The notes under the pieces were generated by a model that saw only the letters and a list, made by a program, of their open reading frames with translations, made no database searches and was not told the DNA's origin. A DNA stretch of 64,000 nt from Polynucleobacter sp. (GTDB lineage: Bacteria; Pseudomonadota; Gammaproteobacteria; Burkholderiales; Burkholderiaceae): positions 1 to 64,000 of the forward strand of contig NZ_JAUXZY010000005.1 of assembly GCF_030693775.1 (NCBI RefSeq), in the 5' to 3' direction. Below are positions 1 through 8,720 of the stretch, piece by piece. Within the stretch, counting starts at the first letter, position 1, and each line of letters starts with the position of its first letter. The translations under genes and the position numbers were made by a program.

Positions 1-20
1 CCCCCCCGAAAAAGAAGTAA

Positions 21-173
21 CGCTCTGTGAATATAAACATACCCAATAGCAATTTAAAGGCAAAAATGGGGTCTAGTCCTATCAAGATTTTTATACTGGG
101 ATATTTTGCAAAACTCTTAATAAATGCAATTCTTAATCCTCTCTTCGCATCAATGTATAAGCTGGTCAGATGA
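21..173 (+). other. Possible tail of an upstream reading frame
   Basis: A frame open from the stop at 18-20 to TGA at 171-173. Its first ATG is at 66 (35 codons). The predicted end is hydrophobic then basic (ending MYKLVR), like a protein C terminus, and its stop overlaps the kpsE start as ATGA, which suggests translational coupling. Because the frame closes near the window edge just after a run of seven C, it could be the end of a frameshifted upstream gene, a small ORF, or chance. I do not recognise a family. Confidence 0.2.
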
Positions 174-1135
174 AATCAAATTTTTCTTCTTGGCTCAATA
201 TTAAAAATGAGGCGCCTAAATTAATACCTATAATTTGGATACATTGGTGTAAAAAAAATAGACTTTTTTCTTCAATCGTACTCATACCAACAGTCCTATC
301 TGTACTTTATTTTGGAATCATTGCATCCGATATATACATTACTGAATCAAAATTTGTAGTTAAATCAACTGAACAAAGTAGCGTGCCATCATTAGATGGA
401 CTCCTAGGGCGTATGGGCGCTGGCTCGTCAAATACGGACGCCTGGGGTGTTCAGTCTTATAGCCTATCTCGGGACGCCTTATCGAAGCTAGATAAAGAGC
501 TGGAAATTAAACAGCACTACTCTAGCTCTGAAATTGATCCTTTTAATCGTTTTCCATCTATACGCATTTGGGACAAGAGCTTTGAATGGTTTCATGAATA
601 TTACCTTGGCAAGGTTACTGTACTCGTTGACCCAATTACTTCGGTCAATACCCTAACCGTTAGAGCCTATAACCCTGAGATTGCTTTAAAAATAAATCAA
701 TCCTTACTTGGCCTTAGCGAAGAGCTGGTGAACCAGCTTAACCTCAGGGCAAGACAAGATTTAATGAAATCTGCCCAGCGTGAAGTGGATATCGCTAAAA
801 ATAAGATACAAGACGTATCGAAAGAAATTAGCTTAATACGTAAGAAAGAGGGAATTAAAGATCCCGATGCGCAAGTAATTCAACTTCAAAGCCTGCACCT
901 TGAACGTGAATTCGCTGACAAACAACTGGCGGCATCGCTATCCAGCCTTGAACAAGCCCGAACGGAGGCGTTAAAAAAACAAATTTATATAGAGCGGGTT
1001 GCTAACCCGATACTGCCCGATAACGCCATGGAACCAAGACGGATTCGCGGGATTATTTCTACCTTTTTATTGGCTATGGTTCTGTGGGGGATTCTATCCC
1101 TTCTCATTTCTGGGGTCAGAGAGCACCATGCCTAG
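170..1135 (+). CDS. kpsE: Capsule export inner-membrane protein, KpsE/CtrB/BexC family
   Basis: Polysaccharide co-polymerase-type protein of ABC-dependent capsule export. It links the inner-membrane transporter to the outer-membrane export protein. The 321 residues show the family layout: a cytoplasmic N terminus, a membrane segment near residues 33-55, a long periplasmic region with a coiled-coil-like part rich in Gln, Glu and Lys (about 195-270), and a second membrane segment near 295-318. It is slightly shorter than E. coli KpsE. The ATG at 170 overlaps the stop of the preceding open frame. The end overlaps kpsM by 8 bases, so kpsE-M-T-D is one coupled unit. The assignment rests on layout and on the kpsM/T/D neighbours. 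Confidence 0.85.
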   Translation: MKSNFSSWLNIKNEAPKLIPIIWIHWCKKNRLFSSIVLIPTVLSVLYFGIIASDIYITESKFVVKSTEQSSVPSLDGLLGRMGAGSSNTDAWGVQSYSLSRDALSKLDKELEIKQHYSSSEIDPFNRFPSIRIWDKSFEWFHEYYLGKVTVLVDPITSVNTLTVRAYNPEIALKINQSLLGLSEELVNQLNLRARQDLMKSAQREVDIAKNKIQDVSKEISLIRKKEGIKDPDAQVIQLQSLHLEREFADKQLAASLSSLEQARTEALKKQIYIERVANPILPDNAMEPRRIRGIISTFLLAMVLWGILSLLISGVREHHA

Positions 1136-1973
1136 CTCAAATATTGAACCCAAAAGAGCAAGACAGGACCTCAAATCTGCCTTTGATGTTCAAATTCGCG
1201 TGGTGGGCGCCCTCATTCTACGAGAGGTACTCACCCGCTATGGTAGGAAAAATATTGGTTTTTTGTGGCTCTTTATAGAACCCATGCTGTTTACCCTAGG
1301 CATCGTCATCATCCGAAACATCATTTTGGGCAATAGCGCCCTGAACCTAACGAATAATCAGCAGTTTTTTGGCAGCATGTCGTTTGCCGGATTTCTTTTG
1401 ACTGGGTATTCTGGATTTATTTTATTTAGAAATATTTGCAACCGAATAAGCTCAACTTCCAGCAGCAATAGAGGGCTTCTTTACCACCGCAATATTCGAA
1501 TTTTGGATCTAATTTTTTCAAGATTCATTCTAGAGCTCGCAGCTGTTAGTGCATCGCTCATCGCCCTCACCCTGACTTTTCATGAATTTGGCCTGATGAG
1601 GCTACCTGAAAATATTCTTAATGTGATTGTGGCTTGGCTACTGCTGGCATGGTTTTGTTTTGGCTTTGGTTTGATTGTGGGCTATCTCATGGAAGCCAGC
1701 AGCTTCTTTGATCGTATTTGGCCAATCATTCTGATTGTGTCATTGCCTTTTTCGGGTGTTATCTTCATGCTCAACTGGCTTCCAGCCAATGCTCAAGCCT
1801 TTCTATCCTGGTTTCCGCTCGTTAATGCCTTGGAATTTCTACGCGAATCCTATTTTGGGCCATCAATCAAGGCGATGTATTCAATTACTTATCTAGTGTC
1901 TATTAACCTGGTATTGACTTTTGTTGGCCTAACACTCTCCCGAAAAATTAGGCGGGTTCTGGAGTCCGAATGA
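1128..1973 (+). CDS. kpsM: Capsule polysaccharide ABC transporter permease, KpsM family
   Basis: ABC-2 type permease that moves the lipid-linked capsule polymer across the inner membrane, paired with the ATPase encoded next. The 281-residue product has a cytoplasmic N terminus, the family motif region with VLTRYGRKNIGFLW soon after, and six hydrophobic segments. I chose the ATG at 1128 rather than an upstream in-frame start at 999: the extra residues would lie wholly inside kpsE, while MPSSNIEPKRARQDL gives the usual KpsM-like beginning. It overlaps kpsE by 8 bases and kpsT by 4 (ATGA). Confidence 0.88.
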   Translation: MPSSNIEPKRARQDLKSAFDVQIRVVGALILREVLTRYGRKNIGFLWLFIEPMLFTLGIVIIRNIILGNSALNLTNNQQFFGSMSFAGFLLTGYSGFILFRNICNRISSTSSSNRGLLYHRNIRILDLIFSRFILELAAVSASLIALTLTFHEFGLMRLPENILNVIVAWLLLAWFCFGFGLIVGYLMEASSFFDRIWPIILIVSLPFSGVIFMLNWLPANAQAFLSWFPLVNALEFLRESYFGPSIKAMYSITYLVSINLVLTFVGLTLSRKIRRVLESE

Positions 1974-2623
1974 TTGAGTTGCAAAATATATCAAAATCGT
2001 TCCCCACCAAGATCGGACTCAATCCGGTCCTGCAAAACGTCAACTTAAGGCTCGAGCAAGGCGAAAAGGTGGCCGTGCTGGGTTCTAATGGATCTGGTAA
2101 GTCAACCTTAGTCAAGATCATCAGCGGTACATCGCTAGCCGATACGGGCCAAATCAAGAGCAATATGAGTATCTCTTGGCCATTGGGCCTGAGCGGAGGG
2201 TATCAAGGCAGCTTAACGGGGGTTGATAACCTCAAGTTTTTGTGCCGAATTTACAACGTAGCGTATGAGCCCACCATTGAATTTGTTCGTTCGTTCACCG
2301 ATTTAGGGCATTTCTTAAATGAGCCCATCAAAACCTATTCATCGGGCATGAAAGCCAAATTTGGTTTTGCAGCATCCATGGCAATCGATTTTGATTGCTA
2401 TCTGATTGATGAAGTTTTGGCCGTTGGCGATAGTCAGTTTCAAAAAAAATGCCACGAGCAATTGTTTGGACAAAAAGCAGACCGCAGCCTCATGCTGGTC
2501 TCGCATCAAGAAAAAATCATCCGAGAATACTGTCAAAAAGCTTATGTCCTGCATAACAAAACGCTGCACCCCTTTGAATCCATCGATAATGCTTTTCAGT
2601 ATTACAAGGAGACCTTGCAATGA
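1970..2623 (+). CDS. kpsT: Capsule polysaccharide ABC transporter ATPase, KpsT family
   Basis: ATPase of the capsule exporter, acting as a dimer under KpsM. The 217 residues carry a Walker A motif GSNGSGKST at 38-46, a signature region YSSGMKAKFGFA, a Walker B/D-loop region DCYLIDEVLAVGD and a switch His in LVSHQ. This is the KpsT/Wzt-N type with a degenerate signature rather than LSGGQ. It has no C-terminal carbohydrate-binding extension, as expected for capsule rather than O-antigen exporters. Starts and stops overlap both neighbours by 4 bases. Confidence 0.9.
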   Translation: MIELQNISKSFPTKIGLNPVLQNVNLRLEQGEKVAVLGSNGSGKSTLVKIISGTSLADTGQIKSNMSISWPLGLSGGYQGSLTGVDNLKFLCRIYNVAYEPTIEFVRSFTDLGHFLNEPIKTYSSGMKAKFGFAASMAIDFDCYLIDEVLAVGDSQFQKKCHEQLFGQKADRSLMLVSHQEKIIREYCQKAYVLHNKTLHPFESIDNAFQYYKETLQ

Positions 2624-3765
2624 AAGTGTTTAAGGTACTTTTTGTCGTGTTATGCATCTCCGCATTAGCCGGCTGTTCGGTTTTAAGTAACTGGCTACCC
2701 TCCTCCGGCCCTAGCACCAGCTCCGTTCAAAACGCGGCAATCGATAACTCCGTAATTGAGGTAATTCCACTCAACGGGGAAGTGATTTCAAAAATCAATG
2801 CAAGCTCCAAGCAACAATTGTTTTCAGAGGTGTTTGGTAATGCCACGCGCGACTATTTAATCCGCCCCGGTGATGTATTGGAGATTAATGTCTGGGAGGC
2901 CAGCCCGCCCCTGCTGTTTGGCGGAGCTACGTTCCCCGGAATGACTGGCTCATCCGGCAGCCGTAACTCAGTCATACCGGAGCAAATGGTAAATCAAGAT
3001 GGATTGATCTATATGCCGTTTGCGGGGGCCATCAAGGCACAAGGCAAGACCCTAACCCAACTTGAGTCCGAGATTCTGCTGACCATCCGCGGAAAAGCAA
3101 ACTTTCCGCAAGTAATGGTGCGCATGTCAAAAAATACATCCGCCGTCACTGTTGTGGGTGAAGTCAATAACAGCACCATACTCCCATTAACTCCCAAGGG
3201 AGAGCGGGTATTGGATGCGATTGCCAGCGCGGGTGGGGTAAAACAACCCATCAACAAAATAACCCTGCAGCTCAGCCGAGAGTCCAAGAGCCATACCATT
3301 GCACTAGAAACCGTCATTAAGGATGCCAAGCAAAATATTATGCTGCAGCGTGGCGATGTATTAACCGCCTACTTTCAGCCATATAGCTTTACGAGCTTAG
3401 GCGCTACCGGAAAAAATGAGGAAATTCAATTTGAGGCCAACGGCATTACATTAGCTCAGGCACTTGGAAGAATGGGCGGTATTCTAGATAATCGAGCCAA
3501 TGCAAAAGGCGTCTTCATCTTCCGCTTTGAAGATCCTACGCTAGCCCAGCAAAGCAAAGTCCGAACTCCAGATGGAAAAGTTCCGGTCATTTATCAAGTC
3601 GATATGACAAACCCAAGCACCTACTTTTTAGCGCAGAGCTTTAATCTAAAGAACAAAGACGTAGTGTACGTTTCCAATGCGCCATCCGTAGAACTACAAA
3701 AGTTACTCAACATCTTAATTTCTGTGGTGTACCCCTTGGTTAATGTAGGCATAATTCTTCCATAA
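2620..3765 (+). CDS. kpsD: Outer-membrane capsule export lipoprotein, Wza/KpsD (BexD/CtrA) family
   Basis: Outer-membrane polysaccharide export protein that completes the trans-envelope channel. The N terminus is a lipoprotein signal with lipobox LAGC (Cys19). A polysaccharide-export domain follows (YLIRPGDVLEINVWE near residue 85) and then SLBB-type repeats containing VTVVGEVNN and VLDAIASAGGV. The 381 residues match the BexD/CtrA size class rather than the longer E. coli KpsD. It is the last gene of the kpsEMTD unit. A 321-base AT-rich gap follows it. Confidence 0.87.
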   Translation: MKVFKVLFVVLCISALAGCSVLSNWLPSSGPSTSSVQNAAIDNSVIEVIPLNGEVISKINASSKQQLFSEVFGNATRDYLIRPGDVLEINVWEASPPLLFGGATFPGMTGSSGSRNSVIPEQMVNQDGLIYMPFAGAIKAQGKTLTQLESEILLTIRGKANFPQVMVRMSKNTSAVTVVGEVNNSTILPLTPKGERVLDAIASAGGVKQPINKITLQLSRESKSHTIALETVIKDAKQNIMLQRGDVLTAYFQPYSFTSLGATGKNEEIQFEANGITLAQALGRMGGILDNRANAKGVFIFRFEDPTLAQQSKVRTPDGKVPVIYQVDMTNPSTYFLAQSFNLKNKDVVYVSNAPSVELQKLLNILISVVYPLVNVGIILP

Positions 3766-4086
3766 TAAAACCATATACGCTCAATGAAATTAAGCCTTAG
3801 AGCCAAATCATATAAAAGAAAAGTGTCAAGTGGTGGGCAAAACGAAGGATTCAAACTGAGTATTTTGCGGTTAGCAAAATTCAGTCTTATAAACCCATTT
3901 GGATCGCACTGAGAGGTCGAAATAATAACTAGTAATAATGCTTAGAGTGCTGCGTTTGATACCAGTATTAGTCGTGGACTTTATAAAATATCTTATATAA
4001 AAATTCCAAACTAAGTTGGAGAATTTCGATATAAAAGTTTTATTGTCAACACTTTATAAAGATGTTGAACCAATCGGAGTATTTCA
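3766..4086. other. AT-rich intergenic gap between export genes and glycan block
   Basis: No ORF or RNA gene is recognised here. The only clear structure is the bulged hairpin at 3855-3885. There is no T-run after it, so it is not a standard terminator. A purine-rich GGAG just upstream of the ATG at 4087 is the likely ribosome binding site of the next gene. Confidence 0.5.
3855..3885. repeat. Bulged inverted repeat in the kpsD-sqd gap
   Basis: The left arm ACTGA-GT-ATTTTGC and right arm GCAAAATTCAGT pair over 12 base pairs, with a two-base GT bulge and a five-base loop GGTTA. No poly-T follows, so it is more likely an RNA structure or operator than an intrinsic terminator. Confidence 0.45.
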
Positions 4087-5277
4087 ATGAAGGTGATTAT
4101 TTTAGGTGGCGATGGATTTTGCGGATGGCCTACTGCACTTCACTTAAGTAAAGAAGGTCATGACGTAACGATTCTAGATAACCTTTCAAGAAGATCAATT
4201 GATGATGAATTAGGTACGAATAGCCTAACAAACATTCCGTCAATTCACAAAAGACTATCAACATGGTCAAATCTCGGAAATTCTAAAATAAAGTTTATAA
4301 ACATTGATATTGCAAAAGAATTAGGAAATCTAATTGACGTATTTAAAGAAGAGGAGCCAGAAGCTATTATTCATTTTGCAGAGCAGAGGGCCGCTCCTTA
4401 TTCAATGAAATCAATGACTCATGAAAAATATACTGTTCATAATAATGTTTTAGGAACTCATAATGTACTTTTAGCAATCAACAAAATGCCAAACAAGAAA
4501 GCTGATTTAGTACACCTTGGAACTATGGGCGTATACGGCTACGACGGTGCTGAGTTTCCGATTCCCGATGGTTACCAAAACATTTATATCGAGAATGAAT
4601 CGGGAGAAAAAATAAAAAAGGAAATCCTATACCCAGCAAATCCTGGGAGCGTTTATCACATGACAAAATGCATAGACGCACAGTTATTTCAGTTCTACAA
4701 CAAAAACTATAAATTAAAAATAACAGACCTTCATCAAGGAATTGTATGGGGATGCAATACCAAAGAGACCCTAGAGCATCCTGATTTAGTCAATAGATTC
4801 GACTACGATGGCGATTATGGGACAGTATTAAATCGTTTTTTAATACAAGCATCCATAAATTACCCTCTAACTGTTCATGGAACAGGAGGTCAAACTAGGG
4901 CTTTTATCAATATAAAAGACACAGTTAAATGTATTAAGCTAGCCATTGAGAACCCACCAAGTGGCGAAAGGGTGCGGATTGCAAATCAAATGGCAGAAAC
5001 GTTTAGTGTTAAACATTTAGCTGAAAGAGTTTCAAATCTTACCGGCGCGAAAATTGCATTTGTCAATAACCCACGTAATGAACTAGAAGAAAATGAACTC
5101 AGCGTAAAGAATGAAGTGCTATGTAATCTTGGATGGAATCCAATTAAGCTAGATGATAGCGGTTTACATGAAATTTACAGTTATGCCAAAAAACATGTGG
5201 GCAATATAAATTTAGAAATGATTCCCGCAACAAGTTGTTGGAATGAATCAAAAATGCCCGGCATTCCAACACTATGA
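4087..5277 (+). CDS. UDP-sulfoquinovose synthase (SQD1/SqdB family)
   Basis: Extended short-chain dehydrogenase that converts UDP-glucose and sulfite to UDP-sulfoquinovose in this family. The sequence has the SQD1-type N terminus GGDGFCGWPTALHLS (NAD binding, residues 7-21), the HFAEQRAAPYSM motif, LGTMG with Thr146, and Tyr190-x3-Lys194 in YHMTKCID. It also has the HQGIVWG region and GGQTRAFINIKD. Length (396) fits the family. It overlaps the next epimerase by 4 bases and lies in a capsule glycan block, not beside sulfolipid genes such as sqdA/C/D. The product may therefore feed a sulfonated capsule or glycan; that destination is inference. Confidence 0.85.
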   Translation: MKVIILGGDGFCGWPTALHLSKEGHDVTILDNLSRRSIDDELGTNSLTNIPSIHKRLSTWSNLGNSKIKFINIDIAKELGNLIDVFKEEEPEAIIHFAEQRAAPYSMKSMTHEKYTVHNNVLGTHNVLLAINKMPNKKADLVHLGTMGVYGYDGAEFPIPDGYQNIYIENESGEKIKKEILYPANPGSVYHMTKCIDAQLFQFYNKNYKLKITDLHQGIVWGCNTKETLEHPDLVNRFDYDGDYGTVLNRFLIQASINYPLTVHGTGGQTRAFINIKDTVKCIKLAIENPPSGERVRIANQMAETFSVKHLAERVSNLTGAKIAFVNNPRNELEENELSVKNEVLCNLGWNPIKLDDSGLHEIYSYAKKHVGNINLEMIPATSCWNESKMPGIPTL

Positions 5278-6173
5278 TTGTAATCACTGGTGGCAGTGGT
5301 TTTATAGGGACAAACTTATGCTTAACTTTAGATGCATTGGGTTTGGAATATCGGGTAATTGATAAAATAAGAAGCTCCCTTTGTATAGAACAAAGAACTG
5401 ATATTGCATCAATATGTGATTATGAAGCGATTAAAAAATTAATAAGCCATAACGATATCATCGTCCATCTAGCAGCTGCAGGAAATGTTATTGAATCAGT
5501 TAAAAACCCAGACACCTGTTTTAACAATAATATATTGGGAACATTTAACGTATTGAAAGTGTGTAAAGATGTAGGAATAAGAAAATTAATCTTTGCATCT
5601 ACTGGCGGAGCTATAGCGGGAAATAACTCAGGCTTAGTTACTGAAGAGACCCTACCAAACCCTATCTCGCCATATGGGGCATCAAAAGCAAGTTGCGAAC
5701 AGTTATTGGCAGCATTTTCTGCTTCTTACGATATGAAAATTCATATTTTGAGGTTTGCAAATATTTATGGTCCTTATTCCGCTCATAAAAAAGGTTTAAT
5801 TACCTCAATAATGAGATCGATTATCAATAATGAGGAGCTCTTAATCTATGGTGATGGCAATTCAAGCCGAGATTATTTGTATGTTGATGATCTAATTAGA
5901 CTCATCATTTTCACCATAACAAATGAACTAGAATTCAACAAATTAAATGTAGCAACCTCTAAATCCCTCTCTATTAATCAAGTTTTGGATACTACCGAAT
6001 TAATTCTTCAAAAAAAAATAAAAAAGAAGTACATGATGAAAAGAAATGGAGAAATTTATATTAATTCTCTATCTGGAGATCTAGCCAAAACACTTTATGG
6101 ATTCCAACCAAAAATAGACTTTCAAACTGGAATTTTAAAAACATTTCAATGGTATGAGGAGAACTTAAGATGA
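5274..6173 (+). CDS. NAD-dependent nucleotide-sugar epimerase/dehydratase (GalE-like extended SDR)
   Basis: Nucleotide-sugar epimerase or dehydratase of the extended SDR family, probably making a capsule sugar precursor. The Rossmann motif GGSGFIG lies at residues 6-12, the catalytic STGGA at 109-113, and Tyr134-x3-Lys138 in YGASK. The FANIYGP and GDGNSSRDYLYVDD segments typical of UDP-glucose 4-epimerase relatives follow. At 299 residues it is a little short but complete. Substrate cannot be told from sequence. It overlaps both neighbours by 4 bases, so it belongs to the same coupled block. Confidence 0.78.
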   Translation: MIVITGGSGFIGTNLCLTLDALGLEYRVIDKIRSSLCIEQRTDIASICDYEAIKKLISHNDIIVHLAAAGNVIESVKNPDTCFNNNILGTFNVLKVCKDVGIRKLIFASTGGAIAGNNSGLVTEETLPNPISPYGASKASCEQLLAAFSASYDMKIHILRFANIYGPYSAHKKGLITSIMRSIINNEELLIYGDGNSSRDYLYVDDLIRLIIFTITNELEFNKLNVATSKSLSINQVLDTTELILQKKIKKKYMMKRNGEIYINSLSGDLAKTLYGFQPKIDFQTGILKTFQWYEENLR

Positions 6174-7225
6174 AAAAAGGAATACAAGTAAATCATAAAA
6201 TTCCGAGAACAATGACTTTAGAGGGTCTATGTTATTTGGGAGCAATGGCAAAACTTGTACCAGAGAATGGAATAATAGTAGAGGTTGGACCACTCTATGG
6301 GAGCTCAACCTGGGTTCTTGCAAAAAATGCACATCCAAGTGTAAAAATATTCTCAATCGACACATGGCAAGATGAACCTTGGGTTCAGTCATTCAGATTA
6401 AAAAAATATCCGGATGCCCCACCTCTATCTATAGATGCATTTAAAAGGTATACCGAAGATTGCACGAATATCTACCCAATTCAAGGCTGGGCTCCAGATG
6501 TTGTGTCAGCCAGCTGGGACAATAAGATTGATCTTTTTTTTGATGATGCCTCTCATGGTAATCCTGGACTTCAGAATAATTTAAATTTTTTCAAATCACA
6601 TTTAAATAATAAATACATAATTTGCGGGGATGACTATTCATCTGGATGGAGAGATATTATTAGCGAAGTTACTTTGTTATCCGAATCACTTAATCAAGAC
6701 CCTTATATTATGGGTAGGGTTTGGGGAATTTCTAATCATCCTTTATTTAGCAGCTCAATATTCAAAATTCTCAATGATAGTGAAATTAATACTAATGTAA
6801 GCATCAAATTCATGTCAGGCGAAGAGACGCTTAGCGATGGAATATTTTGGAGCGGAAAACTACACAAATTCGATATTGCCAATAAGATTAAAATTTTTTT
6901 TAATAATCTTAAGAGGGGATTAAATGTTACCGGAACCGCAATTTATTCTGATAATACTGTATTAATGGATACAACGTTAGATGGTAAAAATATTATCGAA
7001 TTTTCACGTAATGAAAAAATAATTGGACTTAAATTTTCTTTGAGTGGAATTGATTCTAAAAATTATCAAATTAAGTATCAAATTGGAACTATAAATATGA
7101 TGCTTGGAAAAAATTACCCCAACTCCAAACTAGTTACCGGGCCAATGCAAGTTAGCGTTGATCAAGATTCGTTCATAAATGCTTTAAGATTATTTGTTAT
7201 AAAAAAAGATGAAATTAATCACTGA
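6170..7225 (+). CDS. SAM-dependent methyltransferase-like protein with unknown C-terminal region
   Basis: The first ~200 residues look like a class I methyltransferase of the Methyltransf_24 type. Motif I IVEVGPLYGSSTWVL is at 36-50, an acidic SIDTW strand end follows, then FFDDASHG and a conserved GDDYSSGW. The remaining ~150 residues are beta-rich and unassigned. The position inside the glycan block suggests modification of a sugar. It is AT-rich like its neighbours and overlaps the next gene by 17 bases. Confidence 0.6.
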   Translation: MKKGIQVNHKIPRTMTLEGLCYLGAMAKLVPENGIIVEVGPLYGSSTWVLAKNAHPSVKIFSIDTWQDEPWVQSFRLKKYPDAPPLSIDAFKRYTEDCTNIYPIQGWAPDVVSASWDNKIDLFFDDASHGNPGLQNNLNFFKSHLNNKYIICGDDYSSGWRDIISEVTLLSESLNQDPYIMGRVWGISNHPLFSSSIFKILNDSEINTNVSIKFMSGEETLSDGIFWSGKLHKFDIANKIKIFFNNLKRGLNVTGTAIYSDNTVLMDTTLDGKNIIEFSRNEKIIGLKFSLSGIDSKNYQIKYQIGTINMMLGKNYPNSKLVTGPMQVSVDQDSFINALRLFVIKKDEINH

Positions 7226-8720
7226 TCGACATTATGTCGGAAACGGGGTTGCAGTCTATTCATGTCAAAAAAATGAGCAGCTCAGACTACCTTTCTTCCT
7301 AGAGTACTACAGGAAACTAGGAATTGAGCACTTTTATATTGTTGACAATGATTCTAGTGATGGCTCATTCGAATACTTAAAGAACCAAAGTGATGTAACG
7401 CTTTATCAAACTAAGGAACGGTATAAAGATTCATATGCAGGAAGGCTCTGGACCGACTACCTAAGAGATCAACATGGTATCAATAAATGGTGCTTGACGA
7501 TTGATACGGATGAATTCTTAGTGTACCCATATTCAGAAATTTACAATATAAATGACCTTATTAAATACTTAGAATACGAGAAAGTAGAAGGTCTATTTTG
7601 CATCTTACTAGATCATTATCCGTCGCAAAAAATTTCTGAAGTTAAGTATAGTGAGTCAGACTCAGTCTTTAGTAAATATCCATATTTTGACTGCTCATCG
7701 AATTACACCATATACCAAGCAGAAAATTTTCCCTACATTCAAATTAAGGGCGGAGTAAGGCAGAGAAAAATGTGGTCAAAAAATGACTACAAGTCAGGCC
7801 CCTCTCAAAAAAAATTACCACTTATCTTATATAAAACTGGGTTTAAATATTTACATTCAACCCATAGCTGCACGCCTATAAGGCTAAGTAAAATAACTGG
7901 GGTTTTGTCACACTTTAAATTTATACCAAGCTTTATTGCATATGCAAAAAATGAAGTTAAAAATGGTGCAAGGGTGAACCCGAATGACTATAAAAAATAC
8001 ATAAAACAATTAGAGGGGGATGAAATGCTGTACGACCCTAATAATTCCATAAAATTTATAGATTCTACAACATATATAAGAAATAATTTTTCATCATGCA
8101 ACATGAATTATTTAAGCATGATAAAAATATTGTCTGGGAAAAAAAATTTAAAGTTGGATTTATTTACAACTCCAAACCACACAACGCTTGATAATTATAT
8201 TCTAACAAAAAATCTTGATCTTAATTATTCGATAAGCATAGAATCAAAAGATGAGATTCCTTATAAGAAAATGATCAAGCAAAAACCAAATAAATTCAAT
8301 CTCAGCAATTCCCGATTAGACTTAGAAGATCAATCTGCAGCATCAACTTACATTAATCAAGAATCAAATAAATTCAATCTCAGCAATTCCCGATTAGACT
8401 TAGTAGATCAATCTGCAGCATCAACTTACATTAATTATCGAAATAGCATTAGTGATACTTATATATACACTAGCGACTATGTTGACTCAATCGCACTTAG
8501 GTTATTGAGATATAAATCGCTAAAAATAACTTATAAATTGCGAAGGCTTTTATTCTCAATTGGAATGATTTCCGAGAAATCATTAATAGAAGATAGATTA
8601 ATAAATCTTATTAATAATAAAAATAGCTCCTTTCAAATTCATCACGCGTATGAATCAATATGGTGGGATATCACCTCTCCAATCCGGATCATTGGAAAAA
8701 TTTTAAAACGGGTAAGATAA
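7209..8720 (+). CDS. Family-2-like glycosyltransferase with an internal tandem repeat
   Basis: Probable glycosyltransferase of the Glycos_transf_2_4/GT92-like group. An N-terminal CQKNEQLRLPFFLEYYRKLG motif is followed by IVDNDSSDGS and the acidic DTDEF at residues 99-103. About residues 360-409 comprise two near-identical 26-residue copies of a Ser/Asn/Leu-rich unit (NKFNLSNSRLDL), probably a linker. The C-terminal part is not assigned. The gene is AT-rich and starts 17 bases inside the preceding gene. Specificity unknown. Confidence 0.65.
   Translation: MKLITDRHYVGNGVAVYSCQKNEQLRLPFFLEYYRKLGIEHFYIVDNDSSDGSFEYLKNQSDVTLYQTKERYKDSYAGRLWTDYLRDQHGINKWCLTIDTDEFLVYPYSEIYNINDLIKYLEYEKVEGLFCILLDHYPSQKISEVKYSESDSVFSKYPYFDCSSNYTIYQAENFPYIQIKGGVRQRKMWSKNDYKSGPSQKKLPLILYKTGFKYLHSTHSCTPIRLSKITGVLSHFKFIPSFIAYAKNEVKNGARVNPNDYKKYIKQLEGDEMLYDPNNSIKFIDSTTYIRNNFSSCNMNYLSMIKILSGKKNLKLDLFTTPNHTTLDNYILTKNLDLNYSISIESKDEIPYKKMIKQKPNKFNLSNSRLDLEDQSAASTYINQESNKFNLSNSRLDLVDQSAASTYINYRNSISDTYIYTSDYVDSIALRLLRYKSLKITYKLRRLLFSIGMISEKSLIEDRLINLINNKNSSFQIHHAYESIWWDITSPIRIIGKILKRVR
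8287..8435 (+). repeat. Tandem 78-bp repeat inside the glycosyltransferase gene
   Basis: Two 71-base copies, 8287-8357 and 8365-8435, differ at one base (GAA versus GTA codon) and are separated by 7 bases. The 78-base period keeps the frame, so copy-number change would add or remove 26 residues without breaking the gene. The near-identity at synonymous positions indicates a recent duplication. Confidence 0.95.

Noticed and set aside
999..1127. Longer start for KpsM
   Set aside because: The extension is the out-of-frame reading of the kpsE 3' end and adds residues foreign to the family.
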